NCBI GenBank assembly: GCA_002732675.1
Contig: NVRR01000018.1
Coordinates: 1,673-7,540, forward strand
Direction of reading: 5' to 3'
Origin: Sneathiella sp.
Lineage (GTDB): Bacteria > Pseudomonadota > Alphaproteobacteria > Sneathiellales > Sneathiellaceae
Length of the DNA stretch: 5,868 nt
Shown: piece by piece, positions 1-5,868 of the stretch
Layout: each line of letters starts with the position of its first letter
How positions within the stretch are numbered: the first letter of the stretch is position 1
The notes under the pieces: model-generated
Databases searched by the model: none
Told to the model about the DNA's origin: nothing
The model's input: the letters and a program-made list of their open reading frames with translations, nothing else
Made by a program: the position numbers and the translations under genes

Positions 1-366
1 AATGGGCCAGGGCTTCCAGATATCAAACAGCCGAAAAAGCAGAAAAAGCGGAATAACAGTGAATAAACTACCATTTGTGATCAGGAGGGCGAGCCAAAGT
101 CCGGCGACTTCATCGATTACAACCTCGCCCGGATCTTCACGGCCTGTCCGTTCAAGATAGACATATGTACTCCACCAGCCGGTAAAAAACACAACAACTG
201 TCGCTGCGGCAAGCCCGATGGGACCCAGATACAAAAAAATCAACCACCCAACGGGAAGGGCCGCGAGGGAGCCGACGGTGCCGGGGGCCTTTGGCGACAA
301 TCCACTCCAGAACCAGGTGGACCAGATAACGGCTGGATGCAGTTTGGAGAGGGGCGGGGCGCTCAT
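1..366 (-). CDS. pgpA: Phosphatidylglycerophosphatase A (PgpA), 3' end cut by window edge
   Basis: This integral inner-membrane enzyme dephosphorylates phosphatidylglycerophosphate to phosphatidylglycerol in phospholipid synthesis. I translated the minus strand from the ATG at 366-364: 122 codons are open to the window edge, out of about 160-170 usual for the family. PgpA hallmarks are in order: GLSPKAPGTVGS (residues 22-33), the acidic DPGEVVIDEVAG block (78-89, with D85/E86 at the expected active-site positions) and FRLFDIWKPWP (111-121). Hydrophobic segments at about 41-62 and 90-112 fit its membrane topology. The last conserved acidic motif and the C-terminus lie outside the window. The start codon overlaps the ispDF stop as ATGA (366-363), and a weak AGG lies 8 bases upstream inside ispDF, so translation is probably coupled to ispDF. 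The family is certain from the motifs; coupling is inferred from the overlap. Confidence 0.95.
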   Translation of the reverse strand, partial: MSAPPLSKLHPAVIWSTWFWSGLSPKAPGTVGSLAALPVGWLIFLYLGPIGLAAATVVVFFTGWWSTYVYLERTGREDPGEVVIDEVAGLWLALLITNGSLFTVIPLFLLFRLFDIWKPWPI

Positions 367-1514
367 TCGGGGAGCCTGATGGTCGCGATGGCCTGGGCGG
401 CAATGCCTTCACCGCGCCCGGCAAAGCCGAGTTTTTCTGTGGTCGTGCCTTTAACGCTGACGCGGTCTTCGGCAATCCCGAGGATCTTGGCGATCTGCAT
501 CCGCATATCGTTACGGAAAGGGTTTATTTTGGGTGCTTCGCAGATAATCGTGAGGTCGATGTTATTGATGATCCCACCGGCCTCACGTACAAGCTCAGCG
601 GCATGGGCCAGGAATATGTCAGATCTCGCACCCTGCCATTGCGCGTCGGATGGCGGAAAATGCGTGCCGATATCTCCGGCCCCAATGGCGCCCAAAATCG
701 CGTCGGTCAGGGCATGGAGTGCCACATCGGCATCAGAATGACCTTTCAGGCCTTTCTCATGGGGGATTTTTACGCCGCCCAGCCACAGCTCGCGATTTAA
801 AGCAAAAGCATGGACGTCAAACCCTTGACCAATGCGTATGTCCGTCAGTTTTTTGGTGACATATTGCACTGCTTTTGTCACGTCTTCTGACGTTGTAATT
901 TTGAAATTAGTGACATCGCCGTCGACTGTTTTCGGCGCGATCCCAGCCAGTTCCGCAAGTGCGATATCATCTGTCACCTGTTCACCTGCAAAGGCGCGAT
1001 GCGCCGCCAGAATTGCAGAAAAAGCAAAGCATTGCGGAGTTTGCGCCGCAACAATAGTCTCGCGATCCACGGTCCCAATGACCGCATCACCGTCAATCTC
1101 CTTCAAGCTATCGGTTATTTTTAAAGCCGGAACAACGGCTTCCGATCCCGCCAGCGACGTCAGACAGCGGGTAATAAGATCGTGGCTGACGAAGGGACGG
1201 GCAGCATCATGAATGAGAACAACATCCGGGCTCTGGCCCACCAGTGCTTCCAGGCCCTTGCGAACGGACTGCTGACGATCCTCTCCTCCGGCGATCCAGG
1301 GCAGCAGAATATGGTGCCCGATTGTTTTCTCATAGAGATTCACGTCATTTTCATTGATGACAACCGCAATACCGTCAATTCCTGGGTGATCAACGAAAGC
1401 CTCGATAGCTCGCCGCAAGACGGACTTTCCGGCCAACTCAAGATATTGCTTCGGCAGATAGTGACCGGTTCTATGGCCGCGGCCGGCGGCGACGATGAGG
1501 GCAATGGCTTTCAT
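363..1514 (-). CDS. ispDF: Bifunctional IspD/IspF: MEP cytidylyltransferase and MEcPP synthase
   Basis: This cytosolic fusion enzyme carries two steps of the MEP pathway to isoprenoid precursors: CTP plus MEP to CDP-ME (IspD), and CDP-ME-2-phosphate to MEcPP plus CMP (IspF). It has 383 residues, normal for the fusion. IspD covers about 1-223: nucleotide loop VAAGRGHRTG (8-17), PKQY (21-24, with K22), HDAARP (102-107), TVDR (148-151) and NFKIT (203-207). IspF covers about 226-383: GQGFDVHAF (229-237) with metal ligands D233 and H235, GHSDADVALHALTDA (258-272) with third ligand H267, and KGTTTEKLGFAGRGEG (355-370). IspE, the intermediate step, is not in the window. The ATG at 1514 is the first ATG/GTG/TTG in its open frame; no good Shine-Dalgarno precedes it, since AAGAGGA lies about 24 bases away. 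It is divergent from dusB and overlaps pgpA by 4 bases. Fused IspDF is well known in Alphaproteobacteria and some Epsilonproteobacteria. Confidence 0.98.
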   Translation of the reverse strand: MKAIALIVAAGRGHRTGHYLPKQYLELAGKSVLRRAIEAFVDHPGIDGIAVVINENDVNLYEKTIGHHILLPWIAGGEDRQQSVRKGLEALVGQSPDVVLIHDAARPFVSHDLITRCLTSLAGSEAVVPALKITDSLKEIDGDAVIGTVDRETIVAAQTPQCFAFSAILAAHRAFAGEQVTDDIALAELAGIAPKTVDGDVTNFKITTSEDVTKAVQYVTKKLTDIRIGQGFDVHAFALNRELWLGGVKIPHEKGLKGHSDADVALHALTDAILGAIGAGDIGTHFPPSDAQWQGARSDIFLAHAAELVREAGGIINNIDLTIICEAPKINPFRNDMRMQIAKILGIAEDRVSVKGTTTEKLGFAGRGEGIAAQAIATIRLPE

Positions 1515-1544
1515 GGGCCGACAATAGGCGGCGCGGTCCTCTTG

Positions 1545-1559
1545 ATCAATAAAATTGAT
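1545..1559. repeat. Short perfect inverted repeat, possible operator
   Basis: ATCAAT-AAA-ATTGAT is a perfect 6-bp inverted repeat with a 3-base centre. It lies 31 bases before the ispDF start and about 20 bases left of the candidate dusB -35 box. It has no T-tract of terminator type and is too AT-rich to be a strong RNA hairpin. A protein binding site in the divergent promoter region is possible, but a chance repeat in AT-rich DNA is about as likely. The repeat is seen; the function is a guess. Confidence 0.25.
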
Positions 1560-1577
1560 GCAGTGCGAATGTTGCAG

Positions 1578-1606
1578 TTGCTAATAGGATGCGAGCAGGC
1601 TATATT
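1578..1606 (+). promoter_or_regulatory. Candidate sigma-70-type promoter for dusB-ntrB-ntrC
   Basis: TTGCTA (1578-1583, 4 of 6 to the -35 consensus) is separated by 17 bases from TATATT (1601-1606, 5 of 6 to the -10 consensus). This would start RNA near 1613 and give a leader of about 30 bases before the dusB ATG at 1643. The -10 box sits inside AGGC-TATATT-GCCT (1597-1610), a near-palindrome that could be an operator. The 128-base gap between the divergent genes is the only room for a promoter of the plus-strand operon, which supports the call. I could not pick an equally good promoter for ispDF on the other strand. This is inference from consensus matching only. Confidence 0.45.
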
Positions 1607-1642
1607 GCCTAAATATTAGACAAAATAAAAATTGCATAAAAA

Positions 1643-2629
1643 ATGGTCATTCGTCTCGGCGATATAGAAATTGATACTCCGGTTTTCCTGGCACCCATGG
1701 CCGGGATTACTGATTTGCCGTTTCGCCGTCTGGTGACGCGCTTTGGCGCCGGTATGGTCTTTTCCGAAATGGTCGCGAGCAAGGCGATGGTCGCCGAAAC
1801 CCGGCGGTCGCTGCGCATTATAAAATCGGCTAATGACGATCAACCCATGGCCGTTCAGCTGGCCGGATGCGACCCCGACATTATGGCGGAAGCCGCTCGG
1901 CTCAATGAAGATATGGGGGCGAAAATTCTCGATATCAATATGGGCTGTCCGGTCAAAAAGGTAACCGCGGGCATGGCGGGGTCATCTTTAATGCGCGACT
2001 TGGATCATGCCCGTAAAATACTCGAAGCCACTGTCAAGGCCGTCAGTATTCCTGTGACCCTTAAAATGCGCACCGGCTGGGATGATGACAACCGCAATGC
2101 CCCGGAGCTGGCCAAAATCGCCGAAGAGGTCGGGATCCAGATGCTCACCGTGCATGGCCGGACGCGCTGCCAGTTTTTCAAAGGTGCGGCGGACTGGCGC
2201 TTCATTGGTGATGTTAAAAAAGCCGTCTCTATTCCGGTGTTCGCCAATGGCGACATATTGACCCGCGAAAATGCCGCCGAGGCATTGCGGCAATCCGGCG
2301 CTGACGGTGTGATGATCGGGCGCGGAAGTTATGGTCGTCCGTGGTTTGTTGCGCAGGTCGCAGCCTATCTGAAATCAGGAAAACACCTCGCCGATCCAAC
2401 GTTCGATGAACAAAAAGCCGTCCTGCTGGAGCATTATGATGCCCTTCTATCGCTTTATGGCGATGAGGTTGGCGCCCGTGTCGCCCGCAAGCACCTGGGT
2501 TGGTATGCCACGCGACTGCCTGCCGGTGACCAGTTTCGCAGCAAAGTAGTTCGGATGACGGACTGGCGGCAGGTCCGCGATGAAATTTCCCGTTTTTATG
2601 ATGATCTTGATCTGAAGGAAAGCGCGTAA
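1643..2629 (+). CDS. dusB: tRNA-dihydrouridine synthase, DusB/NifR3 family
   Basis: This FMN- and NADPH-dependent cytosolic enzyme reduces specific uridines in the tRNA D-loop to dihydrouridine. It has 328 residues, normal for DusB. An N-terminal TIM barrel shows LAPMAGITDLPFR (16-28), VQLAGCDP (71-78), DINMGCPVKKV (97-107, with catalytic cysteine C102), LKMRTGWD (140-147, with K141), TVHGRT (169-174, with H171), FANGDI (200-205) and GVMIGRGSYGRPW (222-234); the last motifs bind the FMN phosphate. The remaining roughly 80 residues form the helical tRNA-binding domain. The start is firm: an in-frame TAA lies at 1637-1639, two codons upstream, and the conserved barrel begins within 20 residues. 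No Shine-Dalgarno is visible; the leader is A-rich. The stop codon abuts the ntrB ATG (TAAATG). In Alphaproteobacteria this gene commonly heads the ntrBC operon, hence the old name nifR3, but a direct role in nitrogen control is not shown by the sequence. DusB is favoured over DusA or DusC by motifs and context. Confidence 0.97.
   Translation: MVIRLGDIEIDTPVFLAPMAGITDLPFRRLVTRFGAGMVFSEMVASKAMVAETRRSLRIIKSANDDQPMAVQLAGCDPDIMAEAARLNEDMGAKILDINMGCPVKKVTAGMAGSSLMRDLDHARKILEATVKAVSIPVTLKMRTGWDDDNRNAPELAKIAEEVGIQMLTVHGRTRCQFFKGAADWRFIGDVKKAVSIPVFANGDILTRENAAEALRQSGADGVMIGRGSYGRPWFVAQVAAYLKSGKHLADPTFDEQKAVLLEHYDALLSLYGDEVGARVARKHLGWYATRLPAGDQFRSKVVRMTDWRQVRDEISRFYDDLDLKESA
2615..2619 (+). promoter_or_regulatory. 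Ribosome binding site of ntrB inside dusB
   Basis: AAGGA lies 10 bases before the ntrB ATG, within the last codons of dusB. It supports the start at 2630 even though the dusB stop touches that ATG, so ntrB can be reached both by terminating ribosomes and by fresh initiation. It is the clearest such site among the three plus-strand operon genes: dusB has none and ntrC only a weak GGA 12 bases from its start. Confidence 0.6.
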
Positions 2630-3745
2630 ATGGCTCTCTCCAATCCCTTTAGCAGTGCGAAAAAGAAGGCATCGCCAGATGCTCTTTCAATCCTCAATGC
2701 CATTCCTGATCCGATCCTTGTCGTCGATGGTGAGGGGTATATCTGTATGGCTAATCCGGCAGGGGAAGAGTTTTTTGGCTCCTCCGCCAGTATTCTGGCG
2801 CGGACCAAAATTGAAAAACTGGTGCCCTTCGGCAGCCCGCTTCTCAGCCTGATCGAGCAAGTCCGTAGCAGCCGCGATTGTGTCTCGGAATACGGTGTTG
2901 AGCTGAGCACTCCTAAGACCGGCATGAAAAGCGTTAATATGCAGGTGTCGGCGCTTTATGATACGCCCAATGTCGTTGTCCAGATTGAAGAGCGCACGAT
3001 CGCGTCCAAGATGGACCGGCAGCTGACACATCGCGGCGCGGCGCGCTCGGTGACGGCAATGGCGACTATGCTGGCCCATGAAGTTAAAAACCCGCTTTCC
3101 GGCATCCGTGGTTCGGCGCAATTGTTGGAGATGAATGCCTCTGATGCGGATCGGGCGCTTACCCGTCTTATTTGCGATGAAACCGACCGAATTTGCGCCC
3201 TCGTGGACCGGATGGAGGCCTTTTCCGACGATCGTCCGATTGAGCGCGATGCCGTCAATATCCATGAAGTTCTGGAGCATGTGCGCATGGTGGCGGCCGC
3301 CGGGTTTGGCTCGCAAGTAACCTTTAAAGAGAAATACGATCCCTCTCTCCCGTTCGTTTATGGCAATCGGGATCAACTGGTCCAGGTTTTACTCAATCTG
3401 GTGAAAAACGCCGTCGAATCTGCCCCGGAAGGAAATGGCGAAATTACCTTGAGCACAGCGTATCGTCATGGCGTACGGTTGGCGAGACCCGGCAATCAGG
3501 CGAAGGTTCAACTCCCGCTTGAGGTCGGTATACAGGACAATGGGCCGGGCATTCCTGACGATATCCTGCCACATATTTTTGATCCCTTTGTCACGACGAA
3601 AGCGGGCGGGAGCGGCCTTGGCTTAGCGCTTGTCGCGAAAATTATCGGTGATCATGGCGGCATTGTTGAATATGAAGAGGCGGCTGCCGGCGGAAAATTT
3701 CTGATCCGCCTCCCAATCTATAATTTTTCCAAAATGGACACGTAA
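2630..3745 (+). CDS. ntrB: Nitrogen regulation sensor kinase/phosphatase NtrB (GlnL)
   Basis: This cytosolic histidine kinase phosphorylates NtrC under nitrogen limitation; in the known family it switches to NtrC phosphatase when bound by PII (GlnB). It has 371 residues and no membrane segment, as expected for NtrB. A PAS domain covers about 15-120 ([16 protein letters not shown] at 21-36). The DHp domain has the H-box [19 protein letters not shown] (149-167) with phosphoacceptor H150. The HATPase domain has the N-box [12 protein letters not shown] (254-265), the G1 box DNGPGIP (303-309), the F box FDPFVTTK (317-324) and the G2 box [19 protein letters not shown] (326-344). All catalytic motifs are intact. 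It starts directly after the dusB stop with zero intergenic bases and has AAGGA 10 bases upstream. ntrC follows after 5 bases. The pairing with an adjacent NtrC separates it from other PAS kinases. Regulation by PII is family knowledge, not visible here. Confidence 0.97.
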   Translation: MALSNPFSSAKKKASPDALSILNAIPDPILVVDGEGYICMANPAGEEFFGSSASILARTKIEKLVPFGSPLLSLIEQVRSSRDCVSEYGVELSTPKTGMKSVNMQVSALYDTPNVVVQIEERTIASKMDRQLTHRGAARSVTAMATMLAHEVKNPLSGIRGSAQLLEMNASDADRALTRLICDETDRICALVDRMEAFSDDRPIERDAVNIHEVLEHVRMVAAAGFGSQVTFKEKYDPSLPFVYGNRDQLVQVLLNLVKNAVESAPEGNGEITLSTAYRHGVRLARPGNQAKVQLPLEVGIQDNGPGIPDDILPHIFDPFVTTKAGGSGLGLALVAKIIGDHGGIVEYEEAAAGGKFLIRLPIYNFSKMDT

Positions 3746-3750
3746 AATAA

Positions 3751-5193
3751 ATGGCAAGCACAATCTTAGTGGCGGACGATGATCAGAGTATCCGCACCGT
3801 TTTGGACCAGGCGCTCTCCCGCGCCAATTATATCGTCAGATCCACCAGCAATGCGGCAACGCTCTATAACTGGGTGCTCGAAGGGGCAGGGGATGTTGTC
3901 CTGACGGATGTGGTGATGCCGGATGAAAATGGGCTCGATTTACTACCGCGTATCAAGAAAATCCGGCCCAACATCCCGGTTATCGTTATGAGTGCCCAGA
4001 ACACCTTGCTGACAGCCATCAAGGCAACAGAACGCGGCGCCTATGACTATCTGTCCAAGCCGTTCGACTTGAAGGACTTGCTACAAGTCGTCGAACGTGC
4101 TCTTTCCAAACCGAAAAAGGTCGCCCGGCAGTCCAGCAGCTTGGAAGAGGAGGAGACCAAAATCCCGCTCATTGGTCGATCCCCAGCCATGCAGGAGATT
4201 TACCGTGTCCTTGCCCGATTGATGGGGACGGACTTGACGGTCCTAATTTCGGGAGAGAGTGGCACGGGTAAAGAATTGGTGGCGCGGGCGCTGCACGAAT
4301 ATGGAAAACGCAAGAACGGACCGTTTGTTGCGATCAATATGGCGGCCATCCCGAAGGAATTGATCGAATCAGAACTTTTCGGGCACGAAAAAGGCGCTTT
4401 TACCGGTGCCGATGCCCGGGCCATTGGCCGATTTGAACAAGCGCAGGGCGGCACGCTTTTTCTTGATGAAATTGGGGATATGCCCGTTGAAGCTCAGACC
4501 CGGTTGCTAAGGGTGCTTCAGCAAGGTGAATACACAACCGTGGGCGGACGCACGGCCATTAAAACCGATGTTCGAATTGTTGCGGCGACAAACCGTGATC
4601 TTCGCCAGTTCGTCCGCCAGGGGCTATTTCGCGAAGATCTATATTATCGGCTGAATGTGGTGCCGTTACGCCTGCCGCCGCTGCGCGAGAGAGCCGAAGA
4701 CATTCCGGATCTGGTGCGGCATTTTCTGGCGCAGGCGCGGGCCGAGGGCCTTCCTGTAAAAAGTATCGATAATGAAGCACTTGACGCGCTAAAACGATAT
4801 AAATGGCCCGGAAATGTGCGGGAACTTGAAAATCTGGTTCGCCGATTGGGCGCTCTTTACTCCGACGATGTGATTAATCTATCTGTCATTGAACAAGAAC
4901 TCGCGCCGCAAGATGCCCCCGGAAATGCCGAAGTTTTTCGGGAGGATGAAAGCCTCAGCATGGCGGTTGAACGGCATATTTCAAAATATTTTGGTGCCCA
5001 TGCAGAGGGGCTTCCACCACCCGGATTATATGAGAGGGTGCTTCGGGAAATCGAGCGACCGTTGATCACCGTATCGCTAGAAGCAACCAATGGTAACCAG
5101 ATTAAAACGGCCGAATTGCTCGGGCTTAACCGAAATACTCTTCGAAAAAAGATACGGGAACTGGATATTCAGGTTGTGCGTGGCCTCAAGTGA
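3751..5193 (+). CDS. ntrC: Nitrogen regulation response regulator NtrC, sigma-54 activator
   Basis: NtrC-P binds enhancers and uses ATP hydrolysis to open sigma-54 RNA polymerase at nitrogen assimilation promoters such as glnA, amt and glnK in known relatives. It has 480 residues, usual for the family. Receiver domain, about 4-118: acidic pocket ADDD (8-11), phosphoacceptor D53 in [12 protein letters not shown]81 and K103. AAA+ domain, about 139-368: Walker A GESGTGKE (168-175), sigma-54 contact loop GAFTGA (215-220), Walker B GGTLFLDE (233-240), sensor AATNRDL (278-284), arginines in [10 protein letters not shown] (294-303) and WPGNVREL (352-359). C-terminal Fis-type [22 protein letters not shown] (449-467). 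The linker with [17 protein letters not shown] (422-438) resembles alphaproteobacterial NtrC as I remember it. The intact GAFTGA loop and D53 argue for a normal phospho-dependent activator. The Shine-Dalgarno is weak (GGA, 12 bases away), so coupling to ntrB is likely. ntrY follows after 100 bases and an inverted repeat. Confidence 0.98.
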   Translation: MASTILVADDDQSIRTVLDQALSRANYIVRSTSNAATLYNWVLEGAGDVVLTDVVMPDENGLDLLPRIKKIRPNIPVIVMSAQNTLLTAIKATERGAYDYLSKPFDLKDLLQVVERALSKPKKVARQSSSLEEEETKIPLIGRSPAMQEIYRVLARLMGTDLTVLISGESGTGKELVARALHEYGKRKNGPFVAINMAAIPKELIESELFGHEKGAFTGADARAIGRFEQAQGGTLFLDEIGDMPVEAQTRLLRVLQQGEYTTVGGRTAIKTDVRIVAATNRDLRQFVRQGLFREDLYYRLNVVPLRLPPLRERAEDIPDLVRHFLAQARAEGLPVKSIDNEALDALKRYKWPGNVRELENLVRRLGALYSDDVINLSVIEQELAPQDAPGNAEVFREDESLSMAVERHISKYFGAHAEGLPPPGLYERVLREIERPLITVSLEATNGNQIKTAELLGLNRNTLRKKIRELDIQVVRGLK

Positions 5194-5198
5194 TGCTT

Positions 5199-5219
5199 AA
5201 ATACCACAATGTGGTATTT
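5199..5219. repeat. Perfect inverted repeat between ntrC and ntrY: weak terminator or operator
   Basis: The arms AAATACCAC (5199-5207) and GTGGTATTT (5211-5219) are exact reverse complements around a 3-base centre AAT. As RNA this is a 9-bp stem, 3 G-C and 6 A-U pairs, beginning 5 bases after the ntrC stop and followed by one more T and then GCG. Position fits a terminator, but the stem is AT-rich and the T-tract is very short, so strong termination is doubtful; an mRNA 3'-end stabiliser or partial attenuator is possible. As DNA it is a nearly continuous palindrome that could bind a dimeric repressor: a -10-like TATGAT (5227-5232) lies 7 bases downstream, though no -35 box fits well. The repeat is certain; its role is undecided. 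Confidence 0.6.
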
Positions 5220-5282
5220 TGCGAAATATGATCTTTTTTGCCGAAAAGCAAAGGACTTGGCTCATTTTTATGGCGGTCCGGT

Positions 5283-5288
5283 GAGGGG
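5283..5288 (+). promoter_or_regulatory. Ribosome binding site that sets the ntrY GTG start
   Basis: GAGGGG lies 5 bases before the GTG at 5294. An in-frame TGA at 5282-5284 overlaps it, so no start further upstream is possible. The next in-frame candidate, ATG at 5318 (codon 9), has only a weak AGG upstream. An ATG at 5289 directly after the site is in another frame, stops at 5444 and does not encode the NtrY sequence. Confidence 0.65.
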
Positions 5289-5293
5289 ATGTT

Positions 5294-5868
5294 GTGGCCG
5301 AAGCACAACAGGCTGACATGCAGGGCGAAAAATCCGCTTTTCTGTTATCGCGTTGGGCAAAAAAGATTGGCCTGGGGCCAAAAACCTCGTTTGCCGTTGC
5401 CTTGCTGGCGATTGCCTGCGGGATTGCAACTTACGAATCCCTGACGATCGATAATCCAGTTTATACCCGCGGCCTGCTCATTGCCGATATTGTCATCGTC
5501 GCTATTTTGGCCGCGATCATCACCCATCGGCTGATCCGCATGTGGCGAAAGAACCAGGTAGGCGGGTCGAGCAGTATGATGCACCGCCGTATTGTCCGGC
5601 AGTTCACGCTTATTGCCGTTGCGCCGGGCATTATGGTCGCGCTGTTTTCGGCCCTGTTCTTCAACATATATTTTCAAAAGCATTTCTCCGATCCGGTGAA
5701 TACCGCCGTATCGGAATCGATTGTTGTCGCCGACGCCTATATCAAGGAGCATATCCAGAATATTCGCTCCGATGTGTTGTCCATGGCCGCACAGATAAAC
5801 CGGACGCCCACCCAGGTTCTGGAGAATCGGGTACTTTTTGACGGATATTTAAGCGATCAGGTCATTGC
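5294..5868 (+). CDS. ntrY: Membrane nitrogen sensor kinase NtrY, N-terminal part only
   Basis: NtrY is an inner-membrane histidine kinase that in known Alphaproteobacteria phosphorylates NtrX and affects nitrogen metabolism, redox response and envelope functions. I translated the frame from GTG 5294: 191 codons plus two bases are open to the right edge, out of roughly 730-780 usual. Three hydrophobic segments are visible at about 32-48, 60-82 and 104-126, then a predicted extracytoplasmic region. Family-typical stretches are the HRLIRMWRKNQ segment after the second helix (78-88), APGIMVALFSALFFN (110-124) and the soluble start with ESIVVADAYIKEHIQNIRSD (141-160). HAMP, PAS, histidine and ATPase domains lie outside the window. 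A GTG start with GAGGGG 5 bases upstream is preferred; codon 9 (ATG) is the alternative. It follows ntrC in the usual alphaproteobacterial order, with ntrX expected next. Whether it shares the ntrBC transcript depends on the inverted repeat in the gap. Confidence 0.94.
   Translation, partial: MAEAQQADMQGEKSAFLLSRWAKKIGLGPKTSFAVALLAIACGIATYESLTIDNPVYTRGLLIADIVIVAILAAIITHRLIRMWRKNQVGGSSSMMHRRIVRQFTLIAVAPGIMVALFSALFFNIYFQKHFSDPVNTAVSESIVVADAYIKEHIQNIRSDVLSMAAQINRTPTQVLENRVLFDGYLSDQVI

Noticed and set aside
152..475. Open frame of 107 codons on the minus strand across the pgpA-ispDF junction
   Set aside because: It overlaps both genes in another frame, is rich in Arg, Pro and Ser as shadow frames are, and the true pgpA frame (ATG at 366) carries all family motifs.
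337..1619. Several plus-strand open frames of 65-145 codons opposite ispDF
   Set aside because: All are antisense to a complete, motif-rich ispDF and none shows a start signal or recognisable domain.
2687..3376. Open frame of 229 codons on the minus strand opposite ntrB
   Set aside because: It lies wholly antisense to a gene with complete kinase motifs, shows no recognisable domain, and is explained by the codon bias of ntrB on the other strand.
5234..5247. CTTTT/AAAAG inverted repeat after ntrC as a second terminator hairpin
   Set aside because: The 5-bp stem is almost all A-T with a 4-6 base loop and no following T-tract; too weak to support a call.
5258..5274. Possible sigma-54 promoter (TTGG ... 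TGGC) upstream of ntrY
   Set aside because: Sigma-54 promoters need GG and GC exactly 10 bases apart; here the spacing is 12, so the match fails.
5238..5444. Plus-strand open frame of 68 codons starting before ntrY
   Set aside because: It begins at a TTG without a start signal and overlaps ntrY in another frame; the sequence has no coherent protein features.
1..5868. Search for CRISPR arrays, insertion sequences, tRNA or rRNA genes, phage or defence genes
   Set aside because: Coding density is high, all genes are recognised core genes with intact motifs, and no direct repeats, transposase motifs or RNA gene signatures were seen.

Overview
This window is a stretch of core alphaproteobacterial chromosome. 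The evidence is the gene set and its order: a fused ispD-ispF gene, a dusB (nifR3) gene heading ntrB-ntrC, and then ntrY, a large membrane sensor kinase whose gene usually follows ntrC in Alphaproteobacteria. Base composition looks moderate, without the extreme G+C of many relatives. I cannot name the genus; a marine or free-living alphaproteobacterium would fit, but that is inference. I see no mobile elements, CRISPR arrays, RNA genes, phage genes or defence genes.

Layout. Positions 1-1514 lie on the minus strand and hold two genes read leftward. ispDF (isoprenoid precursor synthesis) comes first and pgpA (phosphatidylglycerol synthesis) follows, joined by a 4-base ATGA overlap; pgpA runs off the left edge. 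Positions 1515-1642 are a short AT-rich divergent intergenic region that must carry the start signals for both directions. From 1643 to the right edge the genes are on the plus strand: dusB (tRNA dihydrouridine synthase), ntrB (soluble nitrogen sensor kinase), ntrC (sigma-54 enhancer-binding response regulator), a 100-base gap with a clear inverted repeat, and ntrY (membrane sensor kinase), which is cut by the right edge after 191 codons.

How the genes work together. dusB, ntrB and ntrC are packed with 0 and 5 bases between them and are almost certainly one transcript. NtrB phosphorylates or dephosphorylates NtrC according to PII/nitrogen status, and NtrC-P activates sigma-54 promoters of nitrogen assimilation genes. 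NtrY would pair with NtrX, expected just past the right edge. All catalytic motifs that can be checked are intact in every gene, and I see no frameshift.

I did not find a previously undescribed system. The parts most worth a second look are non-coding: the 9-bp inverted repeat between ntrC and ntrY, and small inverted repeats around a candidate dusB promoter.
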